DNA of 64,000 nt. Origin: Sulfuritalea sp. (GTDB taxonomy: Bacteria; Pseudomonadota; Gammaproteobacteria; Burkholderiales; Rhodocyclaceae). A model generated the notes under the pieces. It saw only the letters and a program-made list of their open reading frames with translations. It searched no databases and had not been told where the DNA came from. Shown here piece after piece: positions 31,896 to 41,486 of the stretch. How positions within the stretch are numbered: the first letter of the stretch is position 1; every line of letters begins with the position of its first letter. The translations under genes were made by a program, and so were the position numbers. Where the stretch lies: contig JAUSCI010000075.1 of assembly GCA_030651305.1 (NCBI GenBank), positions 21,547-85,546 of the forward strand. Direction: 5' to 3'.

Positions 31896-32870
31896 TCAGC
31901 AGCCGGCGACGCACTTGCCGCCGCCGTCGAACTCCATGGTCTTGTCGCTCAGCGGCAGATGCACGGGCACCTTGACGGCCTTGATGAAGCTGTCAGTCTT
32001 GCTCCCCGGCAGCACCTTGCCGCCCTTGGTCGCGACTTCATTGACGTGCGAGGGGATCACCGAGGCGGGCCTGACCAGGTCGTTGATGACGTAGGCTGCT
32101 TCGTTCGGGCCGGTGGTGAAGGTGTCGCCGATGTTCATGACGGCCAGTTTTGCGGCGTAATGGCCGCGCACGACCTTTTCCTGCTCGCCGGTGATGCCGG
32201 TGTCGCCGGAGAGATAGGCCACCAGGCCGTTGCTGAACTTCAGCACGTAGCCGGTTGCCTCGCCGACATAACCGGCGATGCCGGCGTCCTTCATGTGCTT
32301 GCCCAGCTCGCCGCCGATGTAGTCGGGATCGAGGCCGTTGCTGTGAATCGCCTGCACCGTGGCGATCGTCACGCCGCCGATTTTCACGCTGGCGCCAAAG
32401 CGGGCGAGGATGGAGTTCTTCGGGTCGCCGCCGGCGGCCTTGAGCTTGTTGGCGAAGAAGGGCGGCATCTCGCTGCCGGTGACGATCCTGGCATTCTTGG
32501 CCACAGCGATATTGACGGCGCTCGAATTCGGCAGGGCCGAGACCGAGGTGTCGGGCTTGTCGCAGCTGCCTGCGTTGGGCGCCTTGTTGTGGGCGTTGCC
32601 GACGTGGTCGCCATGCATGTGGCTGATGAGGATGATGTCGATCTTGCCCAGGCGCGGATCGTCCGCGCCGGCCACGGTGCGGCCCGGATCGTAGAGGATG
32701 CGCGTGCCGCTCGGGTCCTCGAAGATCATGGCGCGGTCGAGCGGGCAGAGTTCGCCCTCCTGGCCGCCGAGCGGCGTGACTTTCACGGTGGTCGCCGCCA
32801 AAGCCGGCTGCGCCATCAGCGCGGCAATGTAGCCGACGGCGAGCGTTCGAAGCAATGAACTGATTTTCAT
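31896..32870 (-). CDS. Exported metallo-beta-lactamase-fold hydrolase
   Basis: A 324-aa protein with signal peptide (TLAVGYIAALMAQPALAA) and an MBL domain. The zinc motif HMHGDH is at 84-89, with a later YLSGDTGITG supplying the bridging Asp and IPSHVNE a C-terminal His. Its layout resembles secreted UlaG-like or lactonase-like hydrolases; the substrate is unknown. ATG 32870 has GGAGAG just upstream. The C-terminus GGGKCVAGC may form a disulfide. Confidence 0.84.
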   Translation of the reverse strand: MKISSLLRTLAVGYIAALMAQPALAATTVKVTPLGGQEGELCPLDRAMIFEDPSGTRILYDPGRTVAGADDPRLGKIDIILISHMHGDHVGNAHNKAPNAGSCDKPDTSVSALPNSSAVNIAVAKNARIVTGSEMPPFFANKLKAAGGDPKNSILARFGASVKIGGVTIATVQAIHSNGLDPDYIGGELGKHMKDAGIAGYVGEATGYVLKFSNGLVAYLSGDTGITGEQEKVVRGHYAAKLAVMNIGDTFTTGPNEAAYVINDLVRPASVIPSHVNEVATKGGKVLPGSKTDSFIKAVKVPVHLPLSDKTMEFDGGGKCVAGC

Positions 32871-33013
32871 GGGGCTCTCCTGTTGGGCATTTATTGTGAT
32901 TTGGGACCTGCGCCAAAACACTACCATAGTTTAGGTTTGAACGAATGCACGTTCGGGGAGATTTGCCATGCAATGCGCATGGGCATGCCGGCCATCGACG
33001 GCCGGCTGCTTCT

Positions 33014-34051
33014 TCAAGCTGCCGAAGGCGATCCGGAGGATCGGGATTTCCTTGGCCTGGCGGTCTTCGGCGCGGCGGCATAGAGCTGCGTCATGCGCGC
33101 GGCCTCGTCGGCGACGCGCTGCCTCAGGTTGGCCGGGGCCAGCACCTCGACGTCGGCGCCGAACTTGAGGATGTCCATGATCAGTTCGCGATGGTCGGCG
33201 TAGGGGAAGTCGAGCAGCCACGAGCCGTCGGCATCGAAGCGGCCCTTCTGCTTCGGATGCCAGGTTTCCTGCGCCACCCAGCGCGCGCGTTCGGCCGTGA
33301 AGCGGAGCTTGGCGCGCTGCAGGGATCGTCCGGAGAAGATGCCGTAGCCGGGACCGAGCGCTTCGTCCATGGTGCGCCGGGAAACCTCGCGGGCTTTTCG
33401 TTCGACGACGTTTGCCTGCCGGATCGAGTCGAGGGCAAAGTTGCGCAGGCTTCCGCGCAAGTGGCACCAGGCGTCCAGGTACCAGTTCTCGCGGTAATAG
33501 ACCAGGCGTTGCGGCGACACTTCGCGCTCGGTGGTTTCGCCGCTGCCGCGGGCGAAGTAGGTGATGGCCAGGCGCTTGCGGCGCAGCAGCGCGGCGCCGA
33601 CTTTCTCGAAATGCGCCAGCTTGAGGTCGCGCTTGCCGAGGCCGACGATCAGCACGCGGCGGCGGATTTCCTCGGCGGTGTTTTCGGCGCTGCCGAGCAG
33701 GTTGTTGAGGCGGGCGATCAGCGGCTGGATGTGCGGCGTCAGTATGCCGCCGGGATCGAGGTCAACCAGCAGATGCTGCATGGTCAAGAGCGCATGCACT
33801 TCGCCGGAGTTGAACCACAGGCCGGGCAATTCGTACTGCGCGCCGCCGTCGGGATGCGGGGTGTCGAAGCGATAACCGCCGGCATCGCGATCCCAGACGA
33901 TCGGCGCGTTGAGGCGGTTGCGCATGTATTCGAGATCGCGCTTGAGCGTCGCGCGCGAGATTTCGAGCGCCGCCATGAGGTCGACGAACGACACCAGGCG
34001 CCGCTCGTGAATCATCTGGTCTATCTTGTAGAAACGCTCAGTGCGATCCAT
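33014..34051 (-). CDS. HTH-WYL transcriptional regulator
   Basis: A 345-aa regulator with an N-terminal winged HTH (FYKIDQMIHERRLVSFVDLM, SRATLKRDLEYMRNRL), a WYL domain holding ENWYLDAWCHLRGSLRNFAL and the conserved arginines, and a C-terminal WCX domain. WYL proteins sense nucleic acids or other ligands and often act as repressors. It overlaps the end of rsgA by 14 bases and probably shares its transcript. Basic C-terminal tail (KTARPRKSRSSGSP). No defence genes are adjacent, so a housekeeping role is more likely. Confidence 0.86.
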   Translation of the reverse strand: MDRTERFYKIDQMIHERRLVSFVDLMAALEISRATLKRDLEYMRNRLNAPIVWDRDAGGYRFDTPHPDGGAQYELPGLWFNSGEVHALLTMQHLLVDLDPGGILTPHIQPLIARLNNLLGSAENTAEEIRRRVLIVGLGKRDLKLAHFEKVGAALLRRKRLAITYFARGSGETTEREVSPQRLVYYRENWYLDAWCHLRGSLRNFALDSIRQANVVERKAREVSRRTMDEALGPGYGIFSGRSLQRAKLRFTAERARWVAQETWHPKQKGRFDADGSWLLDFPYADHRELIMDILKFGADVEVLAPANLRQRVADEAARMTQLYAAAPKTARPRKSRSSGSPSAA

Positions 34052-34928
34052 GGCGGGATTCCGAGGTGAATTGGCGGAAGTGTTCGAGGCGGCGCGGGTG
34101 GATGACGCCGCTGGCCACGGCAGCCTTGATCGCGCAGTCCGGCTCGGCCATGTGCTGGCAGTCGCGGAAGCGGCATTGACCGAGGAAGGGACGGAACTCG
34201 ACGAAGCCGAATTCGATTTCCTGCGGCGTCAGGTGCTTGAGGCCGAACTCCTGCAGGCCGGGACTGTCGATCAGCGTCCCGCCGTTCGGAAGTTTGTAGA
34301 GGCGGGCGTAGGTGGTGGTGTGCTTGCCGCTGTCGAGCGCGGTCGACAGTTCGCGCGTCGGCGCGGCGGCGCCGGGCACCAGGGCGTTGATCAGGGTCGA
34401 TTTGCCCATGCCGGATTGGCCGACCATGACCGAGCTTTCGCCGGCCAGCAGCGGCAGCAGCGGAGACGGATCGAATTTCGCCGAGAGTTCGACGACGCGG
34501 CAGCCGAGCGCGATGAAAGGTGCCAGCAGCTTTCTCGCATTTGACAAAACTGAGGGAAGTGCGGCGGCGAGGTCGCACTTGTTGAGGACAATGACCGGTT
34601 GCAGGCCTTCATGCTCGGCGGCGACCAGCGCGCGACTGAGCAGCATGTCGGAAAACGATGGATCGGTGGCGACCACCAGCAGCAATTGCGTGGCATTGGC
34701 GGCGATTAGTTTTTGCCGGTAGGCGTCGCTGCGATAGAGCAGGCTGCGCCGTACTGCGTGGCCGGTGATTTGGCCGTCGGGGGTAAGGTCGACTTCGTCG
34801 CCGACGGCGAAGGGGCTTTTCTTGCCGAGCGGATAGCCGGTAGCAAGGCTGCCGCCGACGAACTCGATTTCGTAATGCCGGCCGAAGGCGGCAACGATGG
34901 TGCCGCGTTTGAGCAAAGTGCTGGTCAA
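34038..34928 (-). CDS. rsgA: Ribosome small subunit-dependent GTPase A
   Basis: A 296-aa circularly permuted GTPase that checks late 30S maturation. The OB-fold comes first (RGTIVAAFGRHYEIEFVGG), then G4 VIVLNKCDLA, G5 ELSAK, G1 GQSGMGKSTLINAL near residue 170, G3 LIDSPGLQEFG, and a C-terminal zinc finger (CRFRDCQHMAEPDCAIKAA). The start is probably TTG 34928, right after the dehydratase gene; no ribosome site is obvious. It is downstream of the pterin dehydratase and M48 protease genes, an order seen in other betaproteobacteria. Confidence 0.92.
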   Translation of the reverse strand: MTSTLLKRGTIVAAFGRHYEIEFVGGSLATGYPLGKKSPFAVGDEVDLTPDGQITGHAVRRSLLYRSDAYRQKLIAANATQLLLVVATDPSFSDMLLSRALVAAEHEGLQPVIVLNKCDLAAALPSVLSNARKLLAPFIALGCRVVELSAKFDPSPLLPLLAGESSVMVGQSGMGKSTLINALVPGAAAPTRELSTALDSGKHTTTYARLYKLPNGGTLIDSPGLQEFGLKHLTPQEIEFGFVEFRPFLGQCRFRDCQHMAEPDCAIKAAVASGVIHPRRLEHFRQFTSESRHGSH

Positions 34929-34934
34929 CGAAAA

Positions 34935-35273
34935 CTACAGCGCGAGCAAGGCATCGATCTTGGCCGCGCAGATGAAGTCGTTTTCGGAGAGGCCGCCGAT
35001 GGCATGCGTGGTGTAGCTGACGGTGCACCGGCCCCAACTGACGGCGAGGTCGGGGTGATGGTCCTCGCGGTGCGAGATCCAGGCCGTGGCATTCACGAAG
35101 GCCATGGTCTCGTGGTAGTTCTTGAAACTGTAGGTCTTGCTGATGATGTTGCCTTCGCGCTGCCAGCCGTCCAGCGTGGCGAGCATCTTGGCGGCTTCAT
35201 CGTCGCTGAGTGGCGGCACGCCGCCTTCGCAGGGCTTGCATTTGCCCTTGGATAGATCGCAAACCAATGTCAT
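34935..35273 (-). CDS. phhB: Pterin-4a-carbinolamine dehydratase
   Basis: A 112-aa protein that recycles the hydroxylated pterin cofactor of aromatic amino acid hydroxylases. The core ISKTYSFKNYHETMAFVNAT and the catalytic ISHREDHHPDLAVSWGRCTV are clear. N-terminal CDLSKGKCKPCEGG is a common variant with three cysteines. ATG 35273 has AGGA 7 bases upstream. Its stop lies 6 bases before rsgA. Confidence 0.92.
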   Translation of the reverse strand: MTLVCDLSKGKCKPCEGGVPPLSDDEAAKMLATLDGWQREGNIISKTYSFKNYHETMAFVNATAWISHREDHHPDLAVSWGRCTVSYTTHAIGGLSENDFICAAKIDALLAL

Positions 35274-35283
35274 GGCATTTCCT

Positions 35284-36540
35284 TTACGAGGCATTCAGCC
35301 GTGCGATGCGCTGGCTGGCAGGTGGATGGGAATCATGGAACAGGGAGTGTAGCGGGTCCGGGGTCAGGGTTGCCGCGTTCTCGCGATAGAGCTTGACCAG
35401 GGCGGTAATCAGGTCTGTCGCCGCTGTCTGTTTTGCGGCATAGGCATCCGCTTCGTATTCGTGGCGGCGCGAAAGGGCGGAGGTGAGAGGCGCCAGCGGA
35501 AAGAGGAATACCGGCAGCACCATCGAAAACAGCAGCAGGCCCATCGCCGTGCCCGACGCCGTTTCGCCAGCGCCGACTCCCAGTCCGGCGAAGAACCACG
35601 GCTGATCGATCAATTGTCCGAGCAGCCAGAGAAAGGCCAGGCTCAAGACGCTGCTGAGGGCGATGCGCTTGACGATGTGGCGGTGGTGGAAATGGCCGAG
35701 TTCATGCGCCAGCACGGCTTCGATTTCCTCGGGCGCCAGCTTGTCCAGCAGGGTGTCGAAGAACACGATGCGCTTGGCGCGGCCGAAGCCGGTGAAATAG
35801 GCATTGCCATGCGCCGAGCGCTTCGAGCCGTCCATGACGAACAGACCGGAGGAGGCGAAACCGCAGCGCTTGAGCAGGGCTTCGATGCGGGCTTTTAGCG
35901 AGGCATCTTCCAATGGCGTGAATTTGTTGAACAGCGGCGCGATCACCGTCGGGTAGAGGAACAGCACCAGCAGGTTGAAGCCGAGCCAGAGCAGCCAGAC
36001 ATACAGCCACCAGGACTTGCCCATGACGTCCATCAGCCACAGCACGGCGAGCAGCAGCGGCCCGCCGATCAGCACGGCGAGCGCGATGCCCTTGGCCAGA
36101 TCGGCAAGCCACAGCGGCCAGGTCAGCTTGTTGAAGCCGAAGCGCGCCTCGATGCGGAAGGTGCGGTAGAGGCTGGCGGGCAGGCCGATGATGAAGCCGA
36201 TCAGGCCGACACTGGCGAACAGGGCGAGGCCGTGCACATAGCCACGGCCCAGCCAGGCGTCCAGCCCTTGGTCGATCAGGCTGAGCGCGCCGCCCAGCGT
36301 CAAGGCCAACAGGACCACGGTGTCGACCACGATTTCGATCAGGCCGATGCGCACTTTGGCCACCGTGTAGTCGGCGGCCTTGCGATGATCGTCCAGTTCG
36401 ATGCGACCGGCAAAGCCGGCCGGCACCCAATCGCGATGGAGGACAACATGGCGCAGATGCCGGAGGTCGAGCCACAGGCGCAGGGCCGTGGATGCGGCCA
36501 GAGTGACGAGAAAGATCAGTGTGAAGTGATATGCGGTCAT
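35284..36540 (-). CDS. M48-family membrane metalloprotease (Ste24-like)
   Basis: A 418-aa inner-membrane zinc protease of the CAAX-protease-1/Ste24 type. Several helices precede the zinc site [15 protein letters not shown] near residue 280; [13 protein letters not shown] gives the third ligand. [20 protein letters not shown] is typical. It likely degrades damaged membrane proteins. ATG 36540 is used; an upstream in-frame extension is not supported. Residues around [16 protein letters not shown] are encoded by a copy of the dispersed repeat inserted in a loop between helices. Confidence 0.9.
   Translation of the reverse strand: MTAYHFTLIFLVTLAASTALRLWLDLRHLRHVVLHRDWVPAGFAGRIELDDHRKAADYTVAKVRIGLIEIVVDTVVLLALTLGGALSLIDQGLDAWLGRGYVHGLALFASVGLIGFIIGLPASLYRTFRIEARFGFNKLTWPLWLADLAKGIALAVLIGGPLLLAVLWLMDVMGKSWWLYVWLLWLGFNLLVLFLYPTVIAPLFNKFTPLEDASLKARIEALLKRCGFASSGLFVMDGSKRSAHGNAYFTGFGRAKRIVFFDTLLDKLAPEEIEAVLAHELGHFHHRHIVKRIALSSVLSLAFLWLLGQLIDQPWFFAGLGVGAGETASGTAMGLLLFSMVLPVFLFPLAPLTSALSRRHEYEADAYAAKQTAATDLITALVKLYRENAATLTPDPLHSLFHDSHPPASQRIARLNAS
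35558..35580 (-). repeat. Dispersed repeat copy inside the M48 protease gene
   Basis: GCCGTTTCGCCAGCGCCGAC followed by TCC, read in the gene as [10 protein letters not shown]. It keeps the frame and lies in a variable loop between helices. Confidence 0.6.
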
Positions 36541-36596
36541 GGGCAGGGGTCTGCTGTGCGAAAATGCGACGACACAGGAATGGGCAATCAAAAATT

Positions 36597-37142
36597 ATGG
36601 CACAGGATCAGAACGCGCTCGTCTGGCTGGACATGGAAATGACCGGCCTCAGTCCCGACAATGATCGCATCATAGAGCTGGCGATGGTTGTCACCAACTC
36701 GAATCTGGAGGTGGTGGCCGAAGCGCCGACCTGGGTGGTGCATCAGTCCGATGCGGTGCTCGACGCCATGGACGACTGGAACCGCAAGACCCATGGCCGC
36801 TCCGGCCTGATACAGCGGGTCAAGGATTCGATTCTCAGCGAGGCCGAGGTCGAAGTCCAGGCGCTGGTATTTCTGCGGCGTCACGTGCCGCGCCAGACGA
36901 CGCCGATGTGCGGCAATTCGATTTGCCAGGATAGGCGCTTCATGGCGCGCTACATGCCAAAACTCGAAGACTGGTTCCATTACCGGAATCTCGACGTATC
37001 GACCCTCAAGGAATTGTGCAAGCGCTGGAAGCCGGAAGTGGCGAAGGGACTGAAGAAGCATGGTCGGCACGAGGCGCTGGCGGATATCCTTGAGTCGATC
37101 GACGAACTCAAGTATTACCGCGAGCATTTCCTCAAGCTGTAA
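36597..37142 (+). CDS. orn: Oligoribonuclease
   Basis: A 181-aa DEDDh 3'-5' exonuclease that degrades di- to penta-ribonucleotides, completing mRNA and pGpG turnover. Exo[21 protein letters not shown], Exo[22 protein letters not shown], and Exo[23 protein letters not shown] are present, as is [18 protein letters not shown] 36597 starts the canonical N-terminus. It is divergent from the M48 protease gene. Confidence 0.95.
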   Translation: MAQDQNALVWLDMEMTGLSPDNDRIIELAMVVTNSNLEVVAEAPTWVVHQSDAVLDAMDDWNRKTHGRSGLIQRVKDSILSEAEVEVQALVFLRRHVPRQTTPMCGNSICQDRRFMARYMPKLEDWFHYRNLDVSTLKELCKRWKPEVAKGLKKHGRHEALADILESIDELKYYREHFLKL

Positions 37143-37154
37143 TCGGAATAATGA

Positions 37155-38762
37155 TCACTCGGCACGGCGATACAGCCGCAAGCGTTCGCTCTTGTCGCCG
37201 GGGCGCGAGGTTTCGCGGATCAGCGTCCATCCGGCGAGTTCTTTTTCGGAGCGCGGCGCGGTCTGCATGATGAGGTAGCGGCAATCCTTGGCGCGGTTGC
37301 CGCCGATGGTGCGGATGCCGTTGAAGTAATCCAGCGAGGCGCGTTGCGCCAGACCGAGGTTGCGTCGTGCGATGCAGCCGGGATGATTGCCCAGTGCGTG
37401 GCGAAAGTCGGCGCTGACACTACGGTAACTTTTTCCGTAATCGATCCAGGGCAGCCAGAGTGCCATCAACAGCAGCCAGATGGTCGTCAGCCCGACGCTC
37501 CAGCGCGCTGCGGCGCGCCAGGGCGAGCGCGGGGTGCGCAGCATCACCGCTATCCAGCCGACACTGGCCGCGATTGCCAGCACGATGGCAAGGGTGGATG
37601 CCTCGGCAATGAAACCCGGAGCCGGTTTGCTGAAGTTCTTGGCGATCCGCGCCGGTTCCCCGGTCAGCATGGAAATTCCGCCGAGCCAGATCAGCGCCGC
37701 GATGAGTGTGAAGGTCATCATGCCGAACCAGTCGAAAGCGCTGGCGGCCCCGCGCCGCAGGCGGCCCGCGCCAGCCGCCGCCAGCAGGGTGAGGGGGACG
37801 AGGGCCGGCAGGAGCGCAGTCGCTTTGGGCTCGTCCGCAAAAAACGCCACCAGTGCGGCTACGCTGGCAGCCAGCAGCATGACGGTTGGCGGCTTGACGA
37901 GGTGCCTGCGTTCCAGCCAAAGGCTCCACACGGCCAGCGGCAGCACGGGCCAACTGGCCCAGGCCAGCAGTTCAAAATGATTGCGACTGAAACCGCCGCG
38001 CAATGTCGCGCTGCCCTTTTCGGCGATCCACCAGAGATCGAACAGGGCGGGGGCTTGCTGCCAGAGCAGGAACGGCCACGGCACCATCAGCATGAGCGCG
38101 ATTGCTGCCGCGGCCAGCCAGGCGACGAGGCTGCCCCGCGTGCGCCAGGCCGGGTGCAGGGCCAGCATCAGCCCGGTCGCCAGTTGAATGGCGGCGCTAT
38201 CGATACCGGCACCGAGAAAGCCGATACCGATCCCGGCGCCAAAGAGCAATCCGCCATGCAATGGCACTTGTTGCCAGCGGGAAAGGCCCCAAAGGGAGAT
38301 GATGAAACCGGAAATGGAGACTATCGCCGGTTGGGCCTCGTGCAGCGGCACCAGCAGGCCCAGCGTGCCGATGGCGAGCAAGGGCGCGGCCAGAGCGGCG
38401 CTGGCGCCGAGAAGTTGCTGCGCCATGCGCGAAAGGATGGCGAGGAAGACGCCGCCGAACAGAACCGAAGCGAGACGGGCAGCATCGTGCCAAGGCAGCA
38501 ACCCTCCCAGCAACTTGCCGCACAGTGCCGCCACCCAGTGATACAGCGGCGGCGAAACCAGCCAGGGGTCGCCGGCGATGCGCGGCACCAGCCAGTCGCC
38601 ACCAGCCATGCCGAAAGCGACACCGAGGTGCAGGACGTCGTCCGCCTTCCAGGGGTCATGCCCTACCGTTCCCGCCAGCAGCCAGATGGCGCACAGAAGC
38701 AGTGTGCCGTACCGGGCCAGGGCTGGTGCGGGGGAGTGGTTGCGGTCGGTCAGATCGGGCAC
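37155..38762 (-). CDS. GT39/ArnT-like membrane glycosyltransferase
   Basis: A 535-aa protein with about 12 helices, resembling dolichyl-phosphate-mannose- or undecaprenyl-dependent glycosyltransferases (ArnT/PMT). Near the N-terminus, DPWKADDVLHLGVAFGMAGG and the loop with the conserved acidic residues, then SPPLYHWVAALCGKLLGG, match this group. The C-terminal ~80 residues form a periplasmic domain (GCIARRNLGLAQRASLDYFN). It would transfer a lipid-linked sugar to lipid A, protein or polymer; the acceptor is unknown. It is convergent with orn. Confidence 0.82.
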   Translation of the reverse strand: MPDLTDRNHSPAPALARYGTLLLCAIWLLAGTVGHDPWKADDVLHLGVAFGMAGGDWLVPRIAGDPWLVSPPLYHWVAALCGKLLGGLLPWHDAARLASVLFGGVFLAILSRMAQQLLGASAALAAPLLAIGTLGLLVPLHEAQPAIVSISGFIISLWGLSRWQQVPLHGGLLFGAGIGIGFLGAGIDSAAIQLATGLMLALHPAWRTRGSLVAWLAAAAIALMLMVPWPFLLWQQAPALFDLWWIAEKGSATLRGGFSRNHFELLAWASWPVLPLAVWSLWLERRHLVKPPTVMLLAASVAALVAFFADEPKATALLPALVPLTLLAAAGAGRLRRGAASAFDWFGMMTFTLIAALIWLGGISMLTGEPARIAKNFSKPAPGFIAEASTLAIVLAIAASVGWIAVMLRTPRSPWRAAARWSVGLTTIWLLLMALWLPWIDYGKSYRSVSADFRHALGNHPGCIARRNLGLAQRASLDYFNGIRTIGGNRAKDCRYLIMQTAPRSEKELAGWTLIRETSRPGDKSERLRLYRRAE

Positions 38763-38785
38763 GTTGCCAAGTTCCGGTCACCAGT

Positions 38786-38812
38786 AAAAAAGGCAGCCCG
38801 CAGGCTGCCCGT
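38786..38812 (-). terminator. Rho-independent terminator of rpmE
   Basis: On the minus strand, GGGCAGCC-TGC-GGGCTGCC is followed by TTTTTT, about 30 bases past the rpmE stop. The stem is 7-8 bp and GC-rich. Confidence 0.85.
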
Positions 38813-38841
38813 TTTGCACTGCCTGCCGCGCTGGCGCAGCT

Positions 38842-39051
38842 TCAGGCCGCCTTCTTGCTGTACTTCTGGCGGAAACGCTCGACACGGCCGGCGGTGTCGA
38901 CGATCTTCTGCTTGCCGGTGTAGAACGGATGGCAGGCGGAGCAGACTTCGATGTGCAGCGGCTTGCCGCTGGTGGAGGCGGTGGTGAACTTGTTGCCGCA
39001 GCTGCAGGTAACTTCGATTTCGGCGTATTTGGGGTGAATGCCGTCTTTCAT
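38842..39051 (-). CDS. rpmE: 50S ribosomal protein L31, zinc-binding form
   Basis: A 69-aa ribosomal protein with the four zinc-binding cysteines of the C+ form (VTCSCGNKF and [15 protein letters not shown]). It begins [16 protein letters not shown], typical of RpmE, and ends [11 protein letters not shown]. The cysteines make L31 a zinc reserve in many bacteria. It lies 93 bases downstream of rho, a usual neighbour, and is followed by a clear terminator. Confidence 0.97.
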   Translation of the reverse strand: MKDGIHPKYAEIEVTCSCGNKFTTASTSGKPLHIEVCSACHPFYTGKQKIVDTAGRVERFRQKYSKKAA

Positions 39052-39144
39052 TTGATTTCCTTTCGGGGTGCGAGCGCGGCTCGTGGGTTTGGCGAACCGA
39101 CAGAGCGCGGGATTATCCGCTAATTTTCAAGTATGTGCAATCAA

Positions 39145-40404
39145 TCAGCGTTGGCGCATGGCGTCGAAGAACTCGCCGTTGTTCTTGGTTGCCTTGACCT
39201 TGTCGAGCAGGAACTCCATGGCTTCCATATCGTCCATGTTGTACAGGAGCTTCCTCAGGATCCACATTTTCTGCAGCACGGCGGGTACCAGCAGCAGTTC
39301 CTCGCGGCGCGTACCCGAACGGTTGACGTTGATCGCCGGATAGACGCGTTTCTCCGCCATCTTGCGGTCGAGGTGGATTTCCATGTTGCCGGTGCCCTTG
39401 AATTCCTCGTAGATCACGTCGTCCATGCGCGAGCCGGTTTCGATCAGCGCCGTGGCGATGATGGTCAGCGAGCCACCCTCCTCAATGTTGCGCGCGGCGC
39501 CGAAGAAGCGCTTGGGCTTTTGCAGGGCGTTGGCGTCCACGCCGCCGGTCAGGACCTTGCCCGAGGCCGGCTGCACCGTGTTGTAGGCGCGCGCCAGGCG
39601 GGTGATGGAATCGAGCAGGATCACCACGTCGCGCTTGTGCTCGACCAGGCGCTTGGCCTTTTCGATGACCATTTCCGCCACCTGGACGTGGCGCGTGGCC
39701 GGTTCGTCGAAGGTGGAGGCGATCACTTCGCCCTTGACGGTGCGGGACATTTCCGTCACTTCTTCCGGTCGCTCGTCGATCAACAGGACGATCAGCGTGA
39801 CATCGGGATGGTTGGTGGTGATGGCGTGGGCCACGTGCTGCATCAGCACGGTCTTGCCGGCCTTGGGCGGCGATACGATCAGGCCGCGCTGGCCCTTGCC
39901 GATCGGCGCGATCATGTCGATGTTGCGGCTGGTGATGTTCTCTTCGCTGCGGATGTCGCGCTCCAGCAGCATGTGATTCGTCGGGTGCAGCGGCGTCAGG
40001 TTTTCGAACAGGATCTTGTGTTTCGAAGCTTCCGGCGATTCGCCATTGACGCGATCCACCTTGACCAGGGCGAAATAGCGTTCGCCTTCCTTGGGCGAGC
40101 GGATTTCGCCTTCGATGGTGTCGCCGGAACGCAGGTTGAAGCGGCGCACCTGGCTCGGGCTGATGTAGATATCGTCGGTGCTGGAGAGGTAGGACTCCTC
40201 GGGCGCGCGCAGGAAACCGAAGCCGTCGGGCAGAATTTCGAGGACGCCGTCGCCGAAGATGGTTTCGCCCTTCCTGGCCTGGTTCTTCAGCAGGGCGTAG
40301 ATCAGTTCCTGCTTGCGCAACCGGTTGGCGCCTTCAATGTTGTTGGCGGCCGCCATCTCCAGCAACTGGCTGACATGATGGGCTTTGAGCTCGGATAGGT
40401 GCAT
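39145..40404 (-). CDS. rho: Transcription termination factor Rho
   Basis: A 419-aa hexameric RNA helicase. The N-terminal helix [20 protein letters not shown], the RNA-binding OB region ([20 protein letters not shown]), P-loop [15 protein letters not shown] near residue 180 and Walker [18 protein letters not shown] are all present; FIDE-type and Q/R-loop segments ([13 protein letters not shown]) follow. It ends HRQRW-less as FDAMRQR, normal for the family. The 170-bp leader holds a GGCGCC ... GGCGCC hairpin that may belong to rho autoregulation. Confidence 0.97.
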   Translation of the reverse strand: MHLSELKAHHVSQLLEMAAANNIEGANRLRKQELIYALLKNQARKGETIFGDGVLEILPDGFGFLRAPEESYLSSTDDIYISPSQVRRFNLRSGDTIEGEIRSPKEGERYFALVKVDRVNGESPEASKHKILFENLTPLHPTNHMLLERDIRSEENITSRNIDMIAPIGKGQRGLIVSPPKAGKTVLMQHVAHAITTNHPDVTLIVLLIDERPEEVTEMSRTVKGEVIASTFDEPATRHVQVAEMVIEKAKRLVEHKRDVVILLDSITRLARAYNTVQPASGKVLTGGVDANALQKPKRFFGAARNIEEGGSLTIIATALIETGSRMDDVIYEEFKGTGNMEIHLDRKMAEKRVYPAINVNRSGTRREELLLVPAVLQKMWILRKLLYNMDDMEAMEFLLDKVKATKNNGEFFDAMRQR

Positions 40405-40575
40405 GGACTACCTGCGCAGAAATTCCGGCGGGAAGCGTCGGAACAGAGGGGTATAGGGGATGAATTCAGGAAAGAATTCGATCGGGGGGGAATCGAATCG
40501 GCGCCCTTAAGGCGTGGGCGCCTGCCTTGCTTTTCAGCGGCCCGGAACTAGACTCCGGGACCGAATGTAACGGGA

Positions 40576-40902
40576 TCAGAGATTGCTGTCAATGAATGCT
40601 GTAAGTTGGGATTTGGACAGGGCGCCCACTTTTTGCGCCTCGACGCTGCCGCCCTTGAACAGCAGCAGGGTCGGGATGCCACGGATGCCGAACTCTCCGG
40701 GAACCTTCGGGTTGTCGTCAATGTTCAGCTTGGCCACGCGCAGCTTGCCCGAATAATCCCTGGCTACCTCGTCGAGAATCGGGGCGATCATCTTGCAGGG
40801 GCCGCACCACTCGGCCCAGAAGTCGACCAGAGTGGGCAGGGCGGAGTCAAGCACTTCCGTCTTGAAAGTACTGTCGGTAACGTGGTGAATGTGTTCGCTC
40901 AT
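40576..40902 (-). CDS. trxA: Thioredoxin
   Basis: A 108-aa thioredoxin with the redox motif [13 protein letters not shown] near residues 30-40 and cis-proline segment [13 protein letters not shown]. It reduces cytosolic disulfides. ATG 40902 has GAGGA about 7 bases upstream. It lies upstream of rho in the same direction, a conserved arrangement in betaproteobacteria. Confidence 0.96.
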   Translation of the reverse strand: MSEHIHHVTDSTFKTEVLDSALPTLVDFWAEWCGPCKMIAPILDEVARDYSGKLRVAKLNIDDNPKVPGEFGIRGIPTLLLFKGGSVEAQKVGALSKSQLTAFIDSNL

Positions 40903-41084
40903 GGATTCCTCGGGAAGTTTTGCGTTCCGCTTGCCGCATCCGCGGCCGGGTGGCGCGATGAATTGCAGCGAAGCAGCCGCATGCATGACCGAATCCTAGC
41001 AAAAAAAAGCCGCCATGGCGAACTCTGCCTTGCGCCAATAGCGCATGACGATGGTACATTGTCTGCTGAAACTGGAGCGAAGCC

Positions 41085-41408
41085 ATGACCTACGTTGTCA
41101 CTGAATCCTGCATCAAATGCAAATACACCGATTGCGTGGATGTTTGCCCCGTGGATTGTTTCCATGAGGGGCCGAACTTTCTCGTGATAGATCCCGAGGA
41201 ATGCATCGACTGCACGTTGTGCGTTGCCGAGTGCCCGGTCGAGGCTATCTGTGCCGAGGATGATGTTCCGGCCGGACAGGAGCACTTCATAGCCCTGAAT
41301 GCCGAACTGGCGAAAACCTGGCCGGTCATCATCGAGCGCAAGGAGCCGCCGCCCGATGCCGACGAATGGGTTGAAAAGACTGACAAGCTGAAGTTGCTGG
41401 AGCGCTGA
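41085..41408 (+). CDS. fdxA: 7Fe ferredoxin (FdxA type)
   Basis: A 107-aa ferredoxin with one [3Fe-4S] and one [4Fe-4S] cluster: [18 protein letters not shown] near the N-terminus and [16 protein letters not shown] in the middle, followed by the ~50-residue C-terminal extension ([19 protein letters not shown]) usual in the Azotobacter FdI type. It is divergent from trxA. Confidence 0.95.
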   Translation: MTYVVTESCIKCKYTDCVDVCPVDCFHEGPNFLVIDPEECIDCTLCVAECPVEAICAEDDVPAGQEHFIALNAELAKTWPVIIERKEPPPDADEWVEKTDKLKLLER

Positions 41409-41486
41409 AACGGCCTCGGCTGTGAGGCGTTGCCTGGCTGGCGGGGCATCGCCGGGTCTCTGGCTGATTCCCGGTAGTCGCGCCGG

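Noticed and set aside
33014..34051. WYL regulator as part of a defence system
   Set aside because: It overlaps rsgA and is surrounded by housekeeping genes; no defence effector is adjacent.
37344..38987. A 547-codon plus-strand frame over the glycosyltransferase and rpmE genes
   Set aside because: Antisense shadow of the membrane glycosyltransferase gene; low-complexity Gln/Arg-rich sequence with no motif.
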